Shown piece by piece: positions 1 to 8,539 of a stretch of DNA of 32,086 nucleotides; within the stretch, counting starts at the first letter, position 1; each line of letters starts with the position of its first letter. The notes below the pieces were generated by a model. That model saw only the letters and a list, made by a program, of their open reading frames with translations. It was not told where the DNA came from and did no database searches. The DNA comes from Gammaproteobacteria bacterium. GTDB lineage: Bacteria > Pseudomonadota > Gammaproteobacteria > Pseudomonadales > Halieaceae. The stretch is taken from contig JAUIEP010000043.1 of NCBI GenBank assembly GCA_030428835.1, forward strand, positions 1 to 32,086. The letters are read 5' to 3'. The translations under genes and the position numbers were made by a program.

Positions 1-80
1 GTACTTTGTCACAGCCAGGCTGACAACACCGCCGTCCTGGTCCACCATAAGATATACATATTATTTATGGAGTTGCCGTA

Positions 81-2171
81 ATGTTATTTCTTTTTAGAAA
101 ATTACGCTACGCCACACTGGTGGGCGCACTGGTCTTCCTGGCTTCCTGTGGGGGCGGCGGCGGGGGCGGTGGCAGCACGGGTGTCGTGGGCCTGCCGGAC
201 GACCCGGGCCAAGATACCGGCAGCAACGAGACCGGCACCGTCACGGTGCTGGCCACCGACCTGGACACCGACCTCTTCAGCGCGATCAACCTCACCATCA
301 CCCGCGCCGAATTGCTGGGCGCCGCCGGCAGCGAAGTGCTGTTCGAGGGCGAGAAGACGTTCGACCTGTTGGCGCTGGCGAACGTGACCGAAGTGTTCTC
401 GGTGGCCGAGGTGCCCGCGGGTACCTACAGCAAGATTCGCCTGACGCTGACACAGATTGAACTGGTGTTCCACGACGGGCGCCCACCCGAGTACCCCAAA
501 CTGCCGGGCAACGGCAAGCTGGACATCAACCCCCAGGGTGACCTGTACGTCGATGCTGACAACCCACTGACGATCGAGCTGGACTTCGACGCGGAGAAGT
601 CGCTGCACATCGTCGAGAAGGGCAACGGCGGCTTCAATTTCCGGCCGGTGGTGCTCACCAAGCAGGTGCAAAGCGAATTTGATACCAAGCTCATCCGCCA
701 GACCGGCATCGTGCACAACCTCAACGTTGAGGCGGGCAGCTTCGACCTGTGCCTGGTCTCGGATGAAGCCGACTGCGTGGGTGTGGTTGTTGCCGCCGAC
801 GGCACGTCGATATTCAGCGCGACCGGCGAGGCTATCGGCGTGGGCGACCTCGTGGACGGCGCGGTAGCCACCGTGGTCGGCCGCCTGTACGCGAGCGACG
901 ACGTTGTCGCGGCCGCTGCGGGCTCCACCCTCAAACGCCTCGGCGCTTCGTCCGGCGTGTCGGCACTGGAAGACGCGCCCCTGTGCGAGGAGGTCGAGGG
1001 GCAACTGATCTGCGACGGCAAGCAGTGCGAGCCCTTCGAAGGCGAACTGCTGTGCGACGGTAACCTCTTTTGCAACGACATCGAAGGTGAGTTCGTTTGT
1101 GAGGAAATCGAGCTCGAGGAACCGCTGTGCGAGGAGATCGAAGGGCAACTTGTCTGCGGCGACATGGTCTGTGAACTCGACGACGGACAGCTTATCTGCG
1201 ACGACGCGCTGATCTGCGACGACATCGAGGGGGAACTTGTCTGCGAGGAGATCGAGGATCCCGACGACGGCTGCTTCGAGTACGAGGGCGAGCTCGTGTG
1301 CGATGAGGACTGTCACGCCGTGGAGGGTGAACTGGTCTGCGACGACGATGACTCCAGCGACGACGACAGTTCGGAAGACGACATATCGGAAGACGACCCC
1401 TCCGAGGATGACCAATCCGAAGACGATATCTCCGAGGATGACGAGTCCGAAGACGATACGTCCCAAGACGATGAATCCGAAGATGACATCTCCAATGATG
1501 ACGACGCGTCGGATGATGACGACCTGTCGGAGGATGACGACGCGTCAGAAGATGAACAGGAGCCCGGCAACGACGACGCCCGCGTGGTACTGGTGGCCGA
1601 CATCATCTGGCTCGGCGACGACTTCAGCCGCACGGAGAACGTGGCCTGCGGTCCGGTGAACAAGGACGACTCGCTCGGCACGTGGTACCGGAATGCCGAA
1701 CTCACCGGCGTGGATATCGAAACCTGCGACGACGAGAACTCGCGCCCCACCACGCTGTTGCCCGGCGCGCGCATCTACGATCGCGCAGGTAACCTATTGT
1801 CCCCCGAGGCCATCCAGCAAGGCGTGGTTAACGTGGTCGACGGCTTCATGACCGGGGACGGCTTGATGGCCTTCCTGGTGATCGTTGAACCGTCGGACGA
1901 CGAAGCAGCCGAGCGCGTGCAGCTCAGCGGCACCATCGGCGTGGTGGACGGCGAGAGCCTCACGCTACTGACCGACCTGGGCGACCGCTGCGTGGTCTTC
2001 GACGACAGCTCAACCGATGTGTTCGTGACGGGCCTGGACGAGGGCGGCGGCATCGTCTTCAGCGAGTCGAGCGTGACCGGACTGGCGGCGGGCCAGCGCG
2101 CGGACGCGTTCGGCGAACAGAACAGCGAGGGTTGTCTCGCGGCGGACACGCTGATCATCGAGCTGGAGTAA
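81..2171 (+). CDS. DUF4382-like lipoprotein with Cys/acidic repeat region
   Basis: Predicted outer-surface or periplasmic lipoprotein of 696 aa; its function is unknown. The signal peptide ends in lipobox L20-A21-S22-C23, followed by a poly-Gly linker. Residues about 50-195 look like the DUF4382 family (beta-rich domain of bacterial lipoproteins); residues about 205-285 and the C-terminal 200 aa resemble DUF5666-type beta domains. Between them, residues about 301-421 hold eight consecutive units of the form C-x4-[ED]... that are exactly C-x8-C, each with a central Gly and a following L/F (for example CEEVEGQLIC and CHAVEGELVC). A run of about 70 residues of Ser/Asp/Glu repeats (SEDD type) follows. 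ATG is preceded by GGAG at 69-72. The repeat insertion inside a DUF4382/5666 architecture is the odd part; calcium or metal binding is a guess. The domain calls come from remembered family character, not a search. Confidence 0.8.
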   Translation: MLFLFRKLRYATLVGALVFLASCGGGGGGGGSTGVVGLPDDPGQDTGSNETGTVTVLATDLDTDLFSAINLTITRAELLGAAGSEVLFEGEKTFDLLALANVTEVFSVAEVPAGTYSKIRLTLTQIELVFHDGRPPEYPKLPGNGKLDINPQGDLYVDADNPLTIELDFDAEKSLHIVEKGNGGFNFRPVVLTKQVQSEFDTKLIRQTGIVHNLNVEAGSFDLCLVSDEADCVGVVVAADGTSIFSATGEAIGVGDLVDGAVATVVGRLYASDDVVAAAAGSTLKRLGASSGVSALEDAPLCEEVEGQLICDGKQCEPFEGELLCDGNLFCNDIEGEFVCEEIELEEPLCEEIEGQLVCGDMVCELDDGQLICDDALICDDIEGELVCEEIEDPDDGCFEYEGELVCDEDCHAVEGELVCDDDDSSDDDSSEDDISEDDPSEDDQSEDDISEDDESEDDTSQDDESEDDISNDDDASDDDDLSEDDDASEDEQEPGNDDARVVLVADIIWLGDDFSRTENVACGPVNKDDSLGTWYRNAELTGVDIETCDDENSRPTTLLPGARIYDRAGNLLSPEAIQQGVVNVVDGFMTGDGLMAFLVIVEPSDDEAAERVQLSGTIGVVDGESLTLLTDLGDRCVVFDDSSTDVFVTGLDEGGGIVFSESSVTGLAAGQRADAFGEQNSEGCLAADTLIIELE

Positions 2172-2210
2172 GCGGCGCCGCACGCGCGGCGGTGCGCGCG
2201 GTCATACACT

Positions 2211-2242
2211 ATGCCAGCTGCCCTCCGGTGGCTGGCATTTTT
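2211..2242 (+). terminator. Rho-independent terminator
   Basis: An 8-bp perfect stem (ATGCCAGC at 2211-2218 with GCTGGCAT at 2231-2238), a 12-nt loop and a run of five T. It lies 40 bp after the lipoprotein stop and directly before the ribosome binding site of the next gene (GGAG at 2246-2249). It should therefore end the lipoprotein transcript and leave the next gene on its own promoter or on read-through. Confidence 0.75.
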
Positions 2243-2256
2243 ATTGGAGTGACGCC

Positions 2257-3084
2257 ATGCATGGCAACGGACACATCCGCATCGACGGCGCGCGACTGCC
2301 GCTCCGCCTGCTGCTGTTCTGCCTGCTGGTCGAGGTGGCCCTGGTGGTGGCCGACGCCTTCCTCAACTACGGCGGCCTGCTGGACTCGAAACCACTGCGC
2401 CGCGTGTTCAACATCGCGCGGGAAGACGGGTTGGCCACCTGGTTCATGGTGCTGCAGACCTTCGTCGCGGGTTGTGTGCTCGCCCTGCTGGCGCTGCTGG
2501 CGAAGGCGGGCGGCGAGGCTCGCCAGGCTCTCGGCTGGGCATTCCTGTCGGCCTTCTTTATCTACATGTCCGCCGACGACGCGGCGGAGATCCACGAGCG
2601 ACTGGGCTCCACTTTCAAGGGAGCGGCAAGGAGGGGGGAGGACGGCGCGACACTGACAGAGCTGCAGGCGCTCTTTCCGAGTTACGATTGGCAGCTCGTG
2701 GTACTGCCGGTGTTCGTAGCCTGCGGGGTGTTCATGCTGTGGTTCCTGTACCGCCGCATGCGCGAGCGCACGTCGCTGCTGATGCTCGTGGCGGCGGTCG
2801 GCTGCATGGGCAGCGCCGTGGTCATAGACTTCTTCGAGGGGCTTGGCGACGAGCACCCCTGGAACGTCCTCGAATACCTGCGAGCGCGGTTCGACGCCTC
2901 CGACTACACGGTAAGCCACTTCGCCAGGTCGCTGGAGGAGTTCCTGGAAATGTGCGGCATCTCACTGCTGCTGGCGCTGTTTACACGGCAACTGGTCGCA
3001 CACAGCGGCACCGCGCTGAGCGTGCACTTCGACGGGGGCGGCGGAGCACCCCCGCGGGCCGAGCCTCAGTCGCCGAAGCGGTAG
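2257..3084 (+). CDS. polytopic membrane protein, unknown function
   Basis: A 275-aa integral membrane protein that I do not recognise. About six hydrophobic segments are visible (approximately 17-36, 61-82, 91-105, 147-166, 173-191 and 232-245). Charged motifs sit at membrane edges: SADDAAEIHERLG at 105-117 after segment 3, DFFEG at 191-195 after segment 5, and RSLEEFLEMCG at 224-234 before segment 6. Clusters of Asp, Glu and His at segment ends could bind a metal or ion, but this is inference. The C-terminal 25 aa are Gly/Pro-rich and look disordered. The start is supported by GGAG 7 nt upstream. Its 3' end overlaps the convergent TonB receptor gene by 19 bp. Confidence 0.8.
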   Translation: MHGNGHIRIDGARLPLRLLLFCLLVEVALVVADAFLNYGGLLDSKPLRRVFNIAREDGLATWFMVLQTFVAGCVLALLALLAKAGGEARQALGWAFLSAFFIYMSADDAAEIHERLGSTFKGAARRGEDGATLTELQALFPSYDWQLVVLPVFVACGVFMLWFLYRRMRERTSLLMLVAAVGCMGSAVVIDFFEGLGDEHPWNVLEYLRARFDASDYTVSHFARSLEEFLEMCGISLLLALFTRQLVAHSGTALSVHFDGGGGAPPRAEPQSPKR

Positions 3085-5516
3085 GTGAAGCGCGCGCCGT
3101 ACATGCGCGGCATGCCGGTCATCGCGTTTTCGATGCCGGATACCGACCACAGCCCCGACAGGTACACGCGGTACTTTTCGTTGAACGCGTTCGTAACGAA
3201 CAGCGACGCGTCAATCGGGGTATCCGCGATCCGCTCCCAGTTCAGGTTGAAGTTCACCAGCTCGTAGCTGGGCAGCTTGTAGTAGAGCGGACTCGCGGAC
3301 TCCGACACGGCGAGCTGGCTGCTGTAGTAGATGTAGGAGGCGCCCAGGGCCACGGTGCCTAACTCAGCCGGCGTGGGCAGCAGGTAGCGCGCCGAGGCGA
3401 CCATTTGCTGCTTGGGCGAATAGGGCAACTCCTCACCCTCGGCCACGGACAAACTGGACGGTATGGCGCCGGTGGAGGCAACCAGGGCCGAGAGGTCTTC
3501 CAACTCGAGCACCTTGGTGTTGAGGTAGGTAAACGACAGGCCGAGCTGCAGCCCCTCCAGCGGTGAGACGCTGCTCTCCACTTCCACGCCCCAGATACGC
3601 GACTTACCGGCATTGACAATCGCGGTCGAGCCGGTGCCCGCTGTTGTGAGGATGCCGTTCTGCAATTGCTGGTCGCTGAAGTCGTTGTAGAACGCCGCCA
3701 CGTTGAAGGTGCCGGCGACAGCGCCCGCGAACGAGGTCTTGGCGCCCAGCTCGTAGGTGTCGACCTTCTCCGGGCCGTGGATGTCAATACGCACTGCCTG
3801 GTTGAAGCCGGGTGTCGGGTGCTGTCCTGCCGGGTTGACGCCACCCTGGCGGTAGCCGCGCGAGTACTTGCCGTACACCATCACGTCTTCTGTCGGGTTG
3901 TAGCTGGCGTCGATAACCCAGGTCGGCTTGTCGCTCTCGGACTTCATCGTAACGGTGGGCAACTCAGTAATATCGGTGGCGGGCCCGAGCACACCGTCCC
4001 TGTCGAAGCCGTACAGCACGTCGGTGCTGGTGCCCTTGGTCTCGTCCCAGGTATAGCGCAGGCCGCCCGTAACACTCAGCTTCGGACTGACGTCATAGGT
4101 TGTCTGCGCGTACACCGCCCGGTTGTCGTACTCCACGCCCTGCACGGACAGCTGCAGGTTGGACAGGCCGAACACCTCGTCACAGCGAAATGCGTCGGGG
4201 TCGGTGTTGTACAACGTACCCAGGTCACAGATCGTCTGTGCAGGTGACTGGGCACCGGAAGAGCCCTCGGGCTCGCTGTATTCATAGTAGAGGCCGCCCT
4301 GCCAGACCAGGCTGCCGTCAAAAGACGTACCTTGCAGTCGCAGCTCCTCCACCATGCTGCTCTGGTTGGTCGTGTCGAGGCCCGGGCGGATACCGGCGAT
4401 CGCAAACACCCGCTCACCGCCGTTCGGCTGGATAAAGTTGGTAGCGAACAGGTCGGCTGAATTCCGCGTCCTCAAGTCCGCGTAGGAAAAAATGTTCTTG
4501 AGCTGGATATTGTCGGTGATTTCCCAGTCGGTGTGGTTGATGACCTGCCACTGCCGGATGCGCACACCCGCGGTGGGCACGGTACCGGCCACATCGTAGA
4601 AGTCGTTTTTACCCGCCGCCTGCTGGCGGGCGAGCTGCGCCTGGCAGTCCGGCACGTACTGGAAAGCAAGAAAGCCCGACATGGCCGCGTCGCAATCGAT
4701 GAGCGTCGCGGGCTGCCCGTTGGTCCGCGACCGCGCGGCCGTGGCGACGGTGTAGTTCGACAGCGTGTCGGTGATGTCGATGGTCATGCTGGCCCGACCG
4801 GCGAGGTAATCGACATCGGCGAAGTTGGCGGGCCCGACGTTCGTGATATTGTCCAGGAAACCATCGCGCTCCTGGCGATCGTAGCCGAAGCGCATGCGCA
4901 CGCGATCCGTTACGGGTATGTTCAGCACACCCTGCGTGCGGTACATGTCGTAGTTGCCCACAGAGCCCTCAAAGTAGCCCTCGAGCTGGTCCGTGGGGCG
5001 CTGCGGCGTGAGCAGGACGGCGCCACCGGTCGTGTTGCGGCCGAACAGCGTGCCCTGCGGACCCTTGAGAACCTGCACGTTCTCCAGGTCGAAGAAGGCG
5101 CCCGGGCCGGCGCCGTCGCCGGAGGTCTGCGCGTTCGCACCGCGCGGCGCTACAGCCTCGGCGAAATAGGTGCCCACCGAGGCGGTTGTGCGCAGCTCCT
5201 GTGTGAAGCCGCGGATCGCGAAGGAGGTGTTCTCGGAACCGAAGCGCTGGTTCACGGAGAGTGATGGCGTGTAGGTCGCGAGGTCACCGGCGTTGACCAC
5301 GTTGTCGTTGTTGAGCTGCCGCTGGTTGAACACCGTGATGGAGATGGGTACATCCTGCAGGCGCTCTTCCCGGCGCCGCGCGGTCACGACAACTTCCTCG
5401 AGTATACCGGTCCACTTGCCGGGCGCGTCGCCCTCAGCCGCGCCGGCGGGCGCGGTTGCGCCGAGGGCCAGCAGGCCGGACGCTACGATGATCGCGGAAG
5501 GAAGGTGGAATCTCAT
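3066..5516 (-). CDS. TonB-dependent outer-membrane receptor
   Basis: An 816-aa TonB-dependent receptor of the COG1629 type, taking up a ligand across the outer membrane with energy from TonB-ExbBD. A Sec signal peptide covers residues 1-26, cleaved after an AGA-A site. A TonB-box-like EEVVVTA at 40-46 and a plug domain follow, with the typical DVPISITVF and VQVLKGPQGTLFGRNTTGG motifs. The beta-barrel ends in an aromatic-rich strand (TYRFGD), as usual for the family. The start at 5516 is chosen over an in-frame ATG 57 bp upstream because it gives a clean signal peptide and has AGGAG 6 nt before it. The substrate is not readable; receptors of this subfamily in marine gammaproteobacteria are often near catabolic genes. 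A PhlG-like gene lies upstream on the same strand, separated by 196 bp with two palindromes. Confidence 0.95.
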   Translation of the reverse strand: MRFHLPSAIIVASGLLALGATAPAGAAEGDAPGKWTGILEEVVVTARRREERLQDVPISITVFNQRQLNNDNVVNAGDLATYTPSLSVNQRFGSENTSFAIRGFTQELRTTASVGTYFAEAVAPRGANAQTSGDGAGPGAFFDLENVQVLKGPQGTLFGRNTTGGAVLLTPQRPTDQLEGYFEGSVGNYDMYRTQGVLNIPVTDRVRMRFGYDRQERDGFLDNITNVGPANFADVDYLAGRASMTIDITDTLSNYTVATAARSRTNGQPATLIDCDAAMSGFLAFQYVPDCQAQLARQQAAGKNDFYDVAGTVPTAGVRIRQWQVINHTDWEITDNIQLKNIFSYADLRTRNSADLFATNFIQPNGGERVFAIAGIRPGLDTTNQSSMVEELRLQGTSFDGSLVWQGGLYYEYSEPEGSSGAQSPAQTICDLGTLYNTDPDAFRCDEVFGLSNLQLSVQGVEYDNRAVYAQTTYDVSPKLSVTGGLRYTWDETKGTSTDVLYGFDRDGVLGPATDITELPTVTMKSESDKPTWVIDASYNPTEDVMVYGKYSRGYRQGGVNPAGQHPTPGFNQAVRIDIHGPEKVDTYELGAKTSFAGAVAGTFNVAAFYNDFSDQQLQNGILTTAGTGSTAIVNAGKSRIWGVEVESSVSPLEGLQLGLSFTYLNTKVLELEDLSALVASTGAIPSSLSVAEGEELPYSPKQQMVASARYLLPTPAELGTVALGASYIYYSSQLAVSESASPLYYKLPSYELVNFNLNWERIADTPIDASLFVTNAFNEKYRVYLSGLWSVSGIENAMTGMPRMYGARFTYRFGD

Positions 5517-5632
5517 TGTGCGCTCCTGAATCTTTATTATCTGCCAGAGCAGTGGTGGCGGGCCGAACAGCACCGGGGAGATACCCGCCGACGGAAAATG
5601 GACACCCCCGCCGCGCGGCCGCCCGAGCCTGC

Positions 5633-5676
5633 GTAGACGCTACCGCGTCTACCGTCGCAAATCAACACCAGTGTTG
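5633..5676. promoter_or_regulatory. two palindromes upstream of receptor gene
   Basis: In the 196-bp gap between the PhlG-like gene and the receptor gene there are two dyads: GTAGACGC/GCGTCTAC (5633-5640 with 5645-5652, 4-nt loop) and CAACAC/GTGTTG (5663-5668 with 5671-5676, 2-nt gap). Neither is followed by a T-run on the minus strand, so an intrinsic terminator is unlikely. They may be operator sites for the receptor gene, or the first may be a processing hairpin after the upstream gene. No convincing sigma-70 promoter was recognised. Confidence 0.3.
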
Positions 5677-5712
5677 CCTATACACATGGCCCACACGGGG
5701 AATTACACGGGC

Positions 5713-6459
5713 CTATCTCGCCGCCAGGCGGTAGTGCGTACCGCCGTCGCGCTGGGCATATAGCGCCGGCAGGAAGAACTGCAAACTGGCCACCTCCTCC
5801 ACCTGGTGCCGCTGCCACTCGCGCAGCATGTCCGGGTGGAACACCCGGGTGCGCAGGTACCAGTTGAGCACCGGGCCCAGCACGGGGAGGTCGGTACCGA
5901 TCACGGTATCGACACGGTAGCGGGTGCCGCCGCGCTCCGCCGTGTAGCTGTGGCGCACGCTGCCGATCACTATGCCGGCGAACTCGGGAATGGCGAGCAT
6001 GCCCGCGTCGGAGAACTCGACCAGGCGCGCGGCGCCGGTGCTGTCGAAGGGGCCGAACCATTCCTCGCGCTGGATCACGGCGCCCCGCGCCATGCCCGGT
6101 GCCCCGCCGGGCGCCGGCTCGACCACCCACAGGCGGCCGTGCTCGGTGGGATGGAAGATGTGGTACAGGGGAAGCGTCTCGCCGCCCAGGTCAACGGTCG
6201 AGATCGGCAATTGCTGGTAGAACCAGGCCACCATGGCCGGGCTTATACCCTCGAGGAAAAAGTGCTCGACCGTCGCGTGGATCCTGCCGTCCTCACCCAC
6301 GCGCCAGTTCGTGTTCGCGTCGCGGTAGTCCGGCAACGTCCAGGGCAGGTCGCGCGGCGCGTCGCGCTGGAGCGGGCGCGACGTGGTGTAGACGACGGAC
6401 AGGACCAGCAGCAGGAACGCGGTGAGGGTGATGAGAATGAGCCTGGTGGCGATACGCAT
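5713..6459 (-). CDS. membrane-anchored PhlG-like (DAPG hydrolase family) protein
   Basis: A 248-aa protein with an N-terminal hydrophobic anchor or uncleaved signal (residues about 7-24), so the catalytic part would face the periplasm. The body resembles the DAPG hydrolase (PhlG) domain family, zinc enzymes that cleave a C-C bond of acylphloroglucinols in a START/Bet-v-1-like fold. Visible support: candidate ligands H100 and H103 in a YHIFH segment, acidic REEW at 131-134, and a C-terminal HQVEE (H218, E222) followed by FFLPALYA. That last arrangement resembles the family's His-x3-Glu zinc pair. The anchor is unusual for PhlG, which is cytoplasmic. The true substrate is unknown. No strong Shine-Dalgarno was seen. 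Same strand as, and upstream of, the TonB receptor. Confidence 0.6.
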   Translation of the reverse strand: MRIATRLILITLTAFLLLVLSVVYTTSRPLQRDAPRDLPWTLPDYRDANTNWRVGEDGRIHATVEHFFLEGISPAMVAWFYQQLPISTVDLGGETLPLYHIFHPTEHGRLWVVEPAPGGAPGMARGAVIQREEWFGPFDSTGAARLVEFSDAGMLAIPEFAGIVIGSVRHSYTAERGGTRYRVDTVIGTDLPVLGPVLNWYLRTRVFHPDMLREWQRHQVEEVASLQFFLPALYAQRDGGTHYRLAAR

Positions 6460-6503
6460 GGGGTGTCCGGGATAAATTCCGCTATGCCCAAAGTATAGAG
6501 CCG

Positions 6504-6655
6504 TGTAGGGTCAAATTCATTCGACCACGCTGTGGGGTCAAATTCATTCGAGCGCCCTGTGGGGTCGAATTTATTCGACCTGGGCCAGAGGTCGTCGATT
6601 GGGCTATCGTTCGTATTGATGACACCCAAGAGGTCGAATAAATTCGACCCCACAG
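6504..6655. repeat. REPIN-like composite palindrome with tandem units
   Basis: Three direct units with an exact 27-bp period start at 6504, 6531 and 6558 (core GGTCRAATTYATTCGASC). The third unit (6557-6580) is matched by a perfect 24-bp inverted copy at 6632-6655, and each complete arm is itself a near-palindrome (GGTCGAAT..ATTCGACC). The 51-bp spacer shares a TCGAT-GG...ATTGAT..CAC pattern with the element at 13.2 kb. The element fills the 328-bp divergent gap (6460-6787) between the PhlG-like gene and the quinoprotein operon. Apart from the ribosome binding site at 6778-6782, nothing else was recognised in that gap. Confidence 0.85.
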
Positions 6656-6787
6656 GTTTCGCTCCGCGCTCGATTGGACCCCGCGGGGACCCGCACGGCA
6701 TCCATTAACCCTGAATTTAGGCCATACTGGGAGGATTGCGCGCCGCCCGGCCAGCGACATACCCAGACAACAGGTACAGGAGCCCCC

Positions 6788-8533
6788 ATGACACGCCTGC
6801 TACTCGCCCTCGGTCTCACCTTTGCCCTGCCGAGCCTCGCCCTGACCGTGCACGTGGTGGACCAGGCCGGGGACCCGATTCCGCAGGCGATGGTCACGAT
6901 AACCCCGACCGAGGTACCGGCGGCGGACCTCAGCGACGACGGCTACGTTCCCCACGGGGTGACCGCGACCGCCGGCACCGTGCTCACGCGATTCACCGAC
7001 GCGCTGGGCACGGTCGCGCTGCCGGACGACGCCGACGCCCGCTACCGCGTACGCGCCCAGGGCTTTGTCGACGCCTACTTCGACGACCTGCCCGAGCGTG
7101 TGCAACTCGCCCCCATGAGCCTGGAACAGCTCTACGCGAGCTATCCCTCCAACGTGTGGCTGTCGCAACTCGCCTTCGGCGGCGACGAGGCCCTGAAGAA
7201 GAGCTTCCTGCTCAACTGCGCTTTCTGCCACCAGCAGGCCTCGCCGTTTATGCGCAACGAGCGCACGGTGGAACAGTGGATCAGCGTGATTGAGCGCATG
7301 AACACGTACGGCGCGCGACTGCCGCCGGAACACCACGAGCGCGTGGCCCGGTTGCTGCAGGTCGAGTACCGCGAACTGCGGGACAACCCGGAGCGCGTGC
7401 CGGTACCGCGCGACTGGGAGCCGCACCTGTCCGACATCGAGATGGTGGAGTGGCCCATCGGCGACGGCTTCTCGCAGATGCACGACTTCCTGCTGCACCC
7501 CAACGGCTATGTCTACGTGGGCGACAACCTGTTCGACCGGCTGTACGAGATCGACACCGACACGGGCGAGTACACCGTGTACAAGGTCCCGCACCGCGAG
7601 GACGACGAACTCGGCGGCATCCTCGGCAACCGCTTCGAGGTGTTCCCCAAGATGTACAACTACATGGGCGTGCACTCCTTCGCCCACTCGAAGAAAGACG
7701 GCAACATCTTCATCACGCCGTCGATGCAGCAGGCGCTGCTGGAGTTCGACGTCAACACGAAGGAATTCATCATCCACGAACTGCCCGGCGGCTATTACCC
7801 CCACACCATCCGCACCGACGAGCGGGACCGCGTATGGTTCACCCTCGCCCTGTCCTCCCAGGTGGGCATGCTGGATCGCAAGACCGGCGAGTTCGAGATC
7901 ATCGACCTGCCGGCGCGCACATTCCGGGAGTGGCTGGTGCTGAAAAGCCTGCCGCTGATCTTCTGGATAGACCCAGAGCTGCGCCCCACTCCCGCGCCCA
8001 ACGACGAGTCCATCGGCCTGCCCATGCCCTACGGCATCGACGTGGCGCCGAACGGCGACATCTGGGTGGCGCGGCTGTACGCCAACGACATCGCGCGCAT
8101 CGATGCAGAGACGCTCGAGGTCGAGATGATCGACTTCCCGTTCAACGGCCCGCGCCGCCTGCGGGTGGACGCCGCCGGCACGCTCTGGATAGTCGCCTTC
8201 CAGGACTCCCTGCTGGTGAGTTACGACCCGGCCACGAAGCAGTACCGCAAGTTCGAACTGCCGGTGATCAACGAGGTGCCCTACGCCCTCAATGTCGACC
8301 GCGAGCGCGGTGTGGTATGGGTCAACGGCAACCAGTCCGACACCATCCTCGCCTTCGATATCGGGACCGAGACGTGGAAGGTCTACCCCATGCCGCGGCA
8401 GCGTTTCTTCACCCGCGACATCGAGGTGGCCGAAGAGGACGGCGCGATCTACACCACGAATTCGCACTTCCCGACCTATCAGTCCGAAGGCGCGGTGCCG
8501 ACCCTGCTACGTATCTCACCACTAGCCGACTGA
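6788..8533 (+). CDS. secreted cytochrome c / Vgb-type beta-propeller protein
   Basis: A 581-aa exported protein with a signal peptide at residues 1-18. Residues about 20-105 look like a carboxypeptidase-regulatory-like (Ig-fold) domain. A small cytochrome c-like region follows with heme motif CAFCH at 144-148. From about 215 to the end there is a multi-bladed propeller resembling virginiamycin B lyase (Vgb/SMP-30-like), with repeats such as PYGIDVAPNGDIWV. The start at 6788 has AGGAG 5 nt upstream, whereas the frame's upstream ATG lacks a signal peptide. It is the first gene of a tight operon with two quinoproteins (gaps 6 and 11 bp). A role as an electron acceptor or a sensor/lyase partner of those dehydrogenases is inferred. 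Lyase activity on streptogramins is unlikely to be its job; the fold is shared by many unrelated proteins. Confidence 0.8.
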   Translation: MTRLLLALGLTFALPSLALTVHVVDQAGDPIPQAMVTITPTEVPAADLSDDGYVPHGVTATAGTVLTRFTDALGTVALPDDADARYRVRAQGFVDAYFDDLPERVQLAPMSLEQLYASYPSNVWLSQLAFGGDEALKKSFLLNCAFCHQQASPFMRNERTVEQWISVIERMNTYGARLPPEHHERVARLLQVEYRELRDNPERVPVPRDWEPHLSDIEMVEWPIGDGFSQMHDFLLHPNGYVYVGDNLFDRLYEIDTDTGEYTVYKVPHREDDELGGILGNRFEVFPKMYNYMGVHSFAHSKKDGNIFITPSMQQALLEFDVNTKEFIIHELPGGYYPHTIRTDERDRVWFTLALSSQVGMLDRKTGEFEIIDLPARTFREWLVLKSLPLIFWIDPELRPTPAPNDESIGLPMPYGIDVAPNGDIWVARLYANDIARIDAETLEVEMIDFPFNGPRRLRVDAAGTLWIVAFQDSLLVSYDPATKQYRKFELPVINEVPYALNVDRERGVVWVNGNQSDTILAFDIGTETWKVYPMPRQRFFTRDIEVAEEDGAIYTTNSHFPTYQSEGAVPTLLRISPLAD

Positions 8534-8539
8534 TCCGCC

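Noticed and set aside
6504-6655. Intrinsic terminator for one of the divergent neighbours
   Set aside because: The inverted repeats have no T-run and recur with the same core at other loci, so a dispersed repeat explains them better.
6788-8533. Streptogramin resistance gene (vgb)
   Set aside because: Only the propeller fold resembles Vgb; the added heme and Ig-like domains, export signal and quinoprotein operon context argue against antibiotic lyase function.
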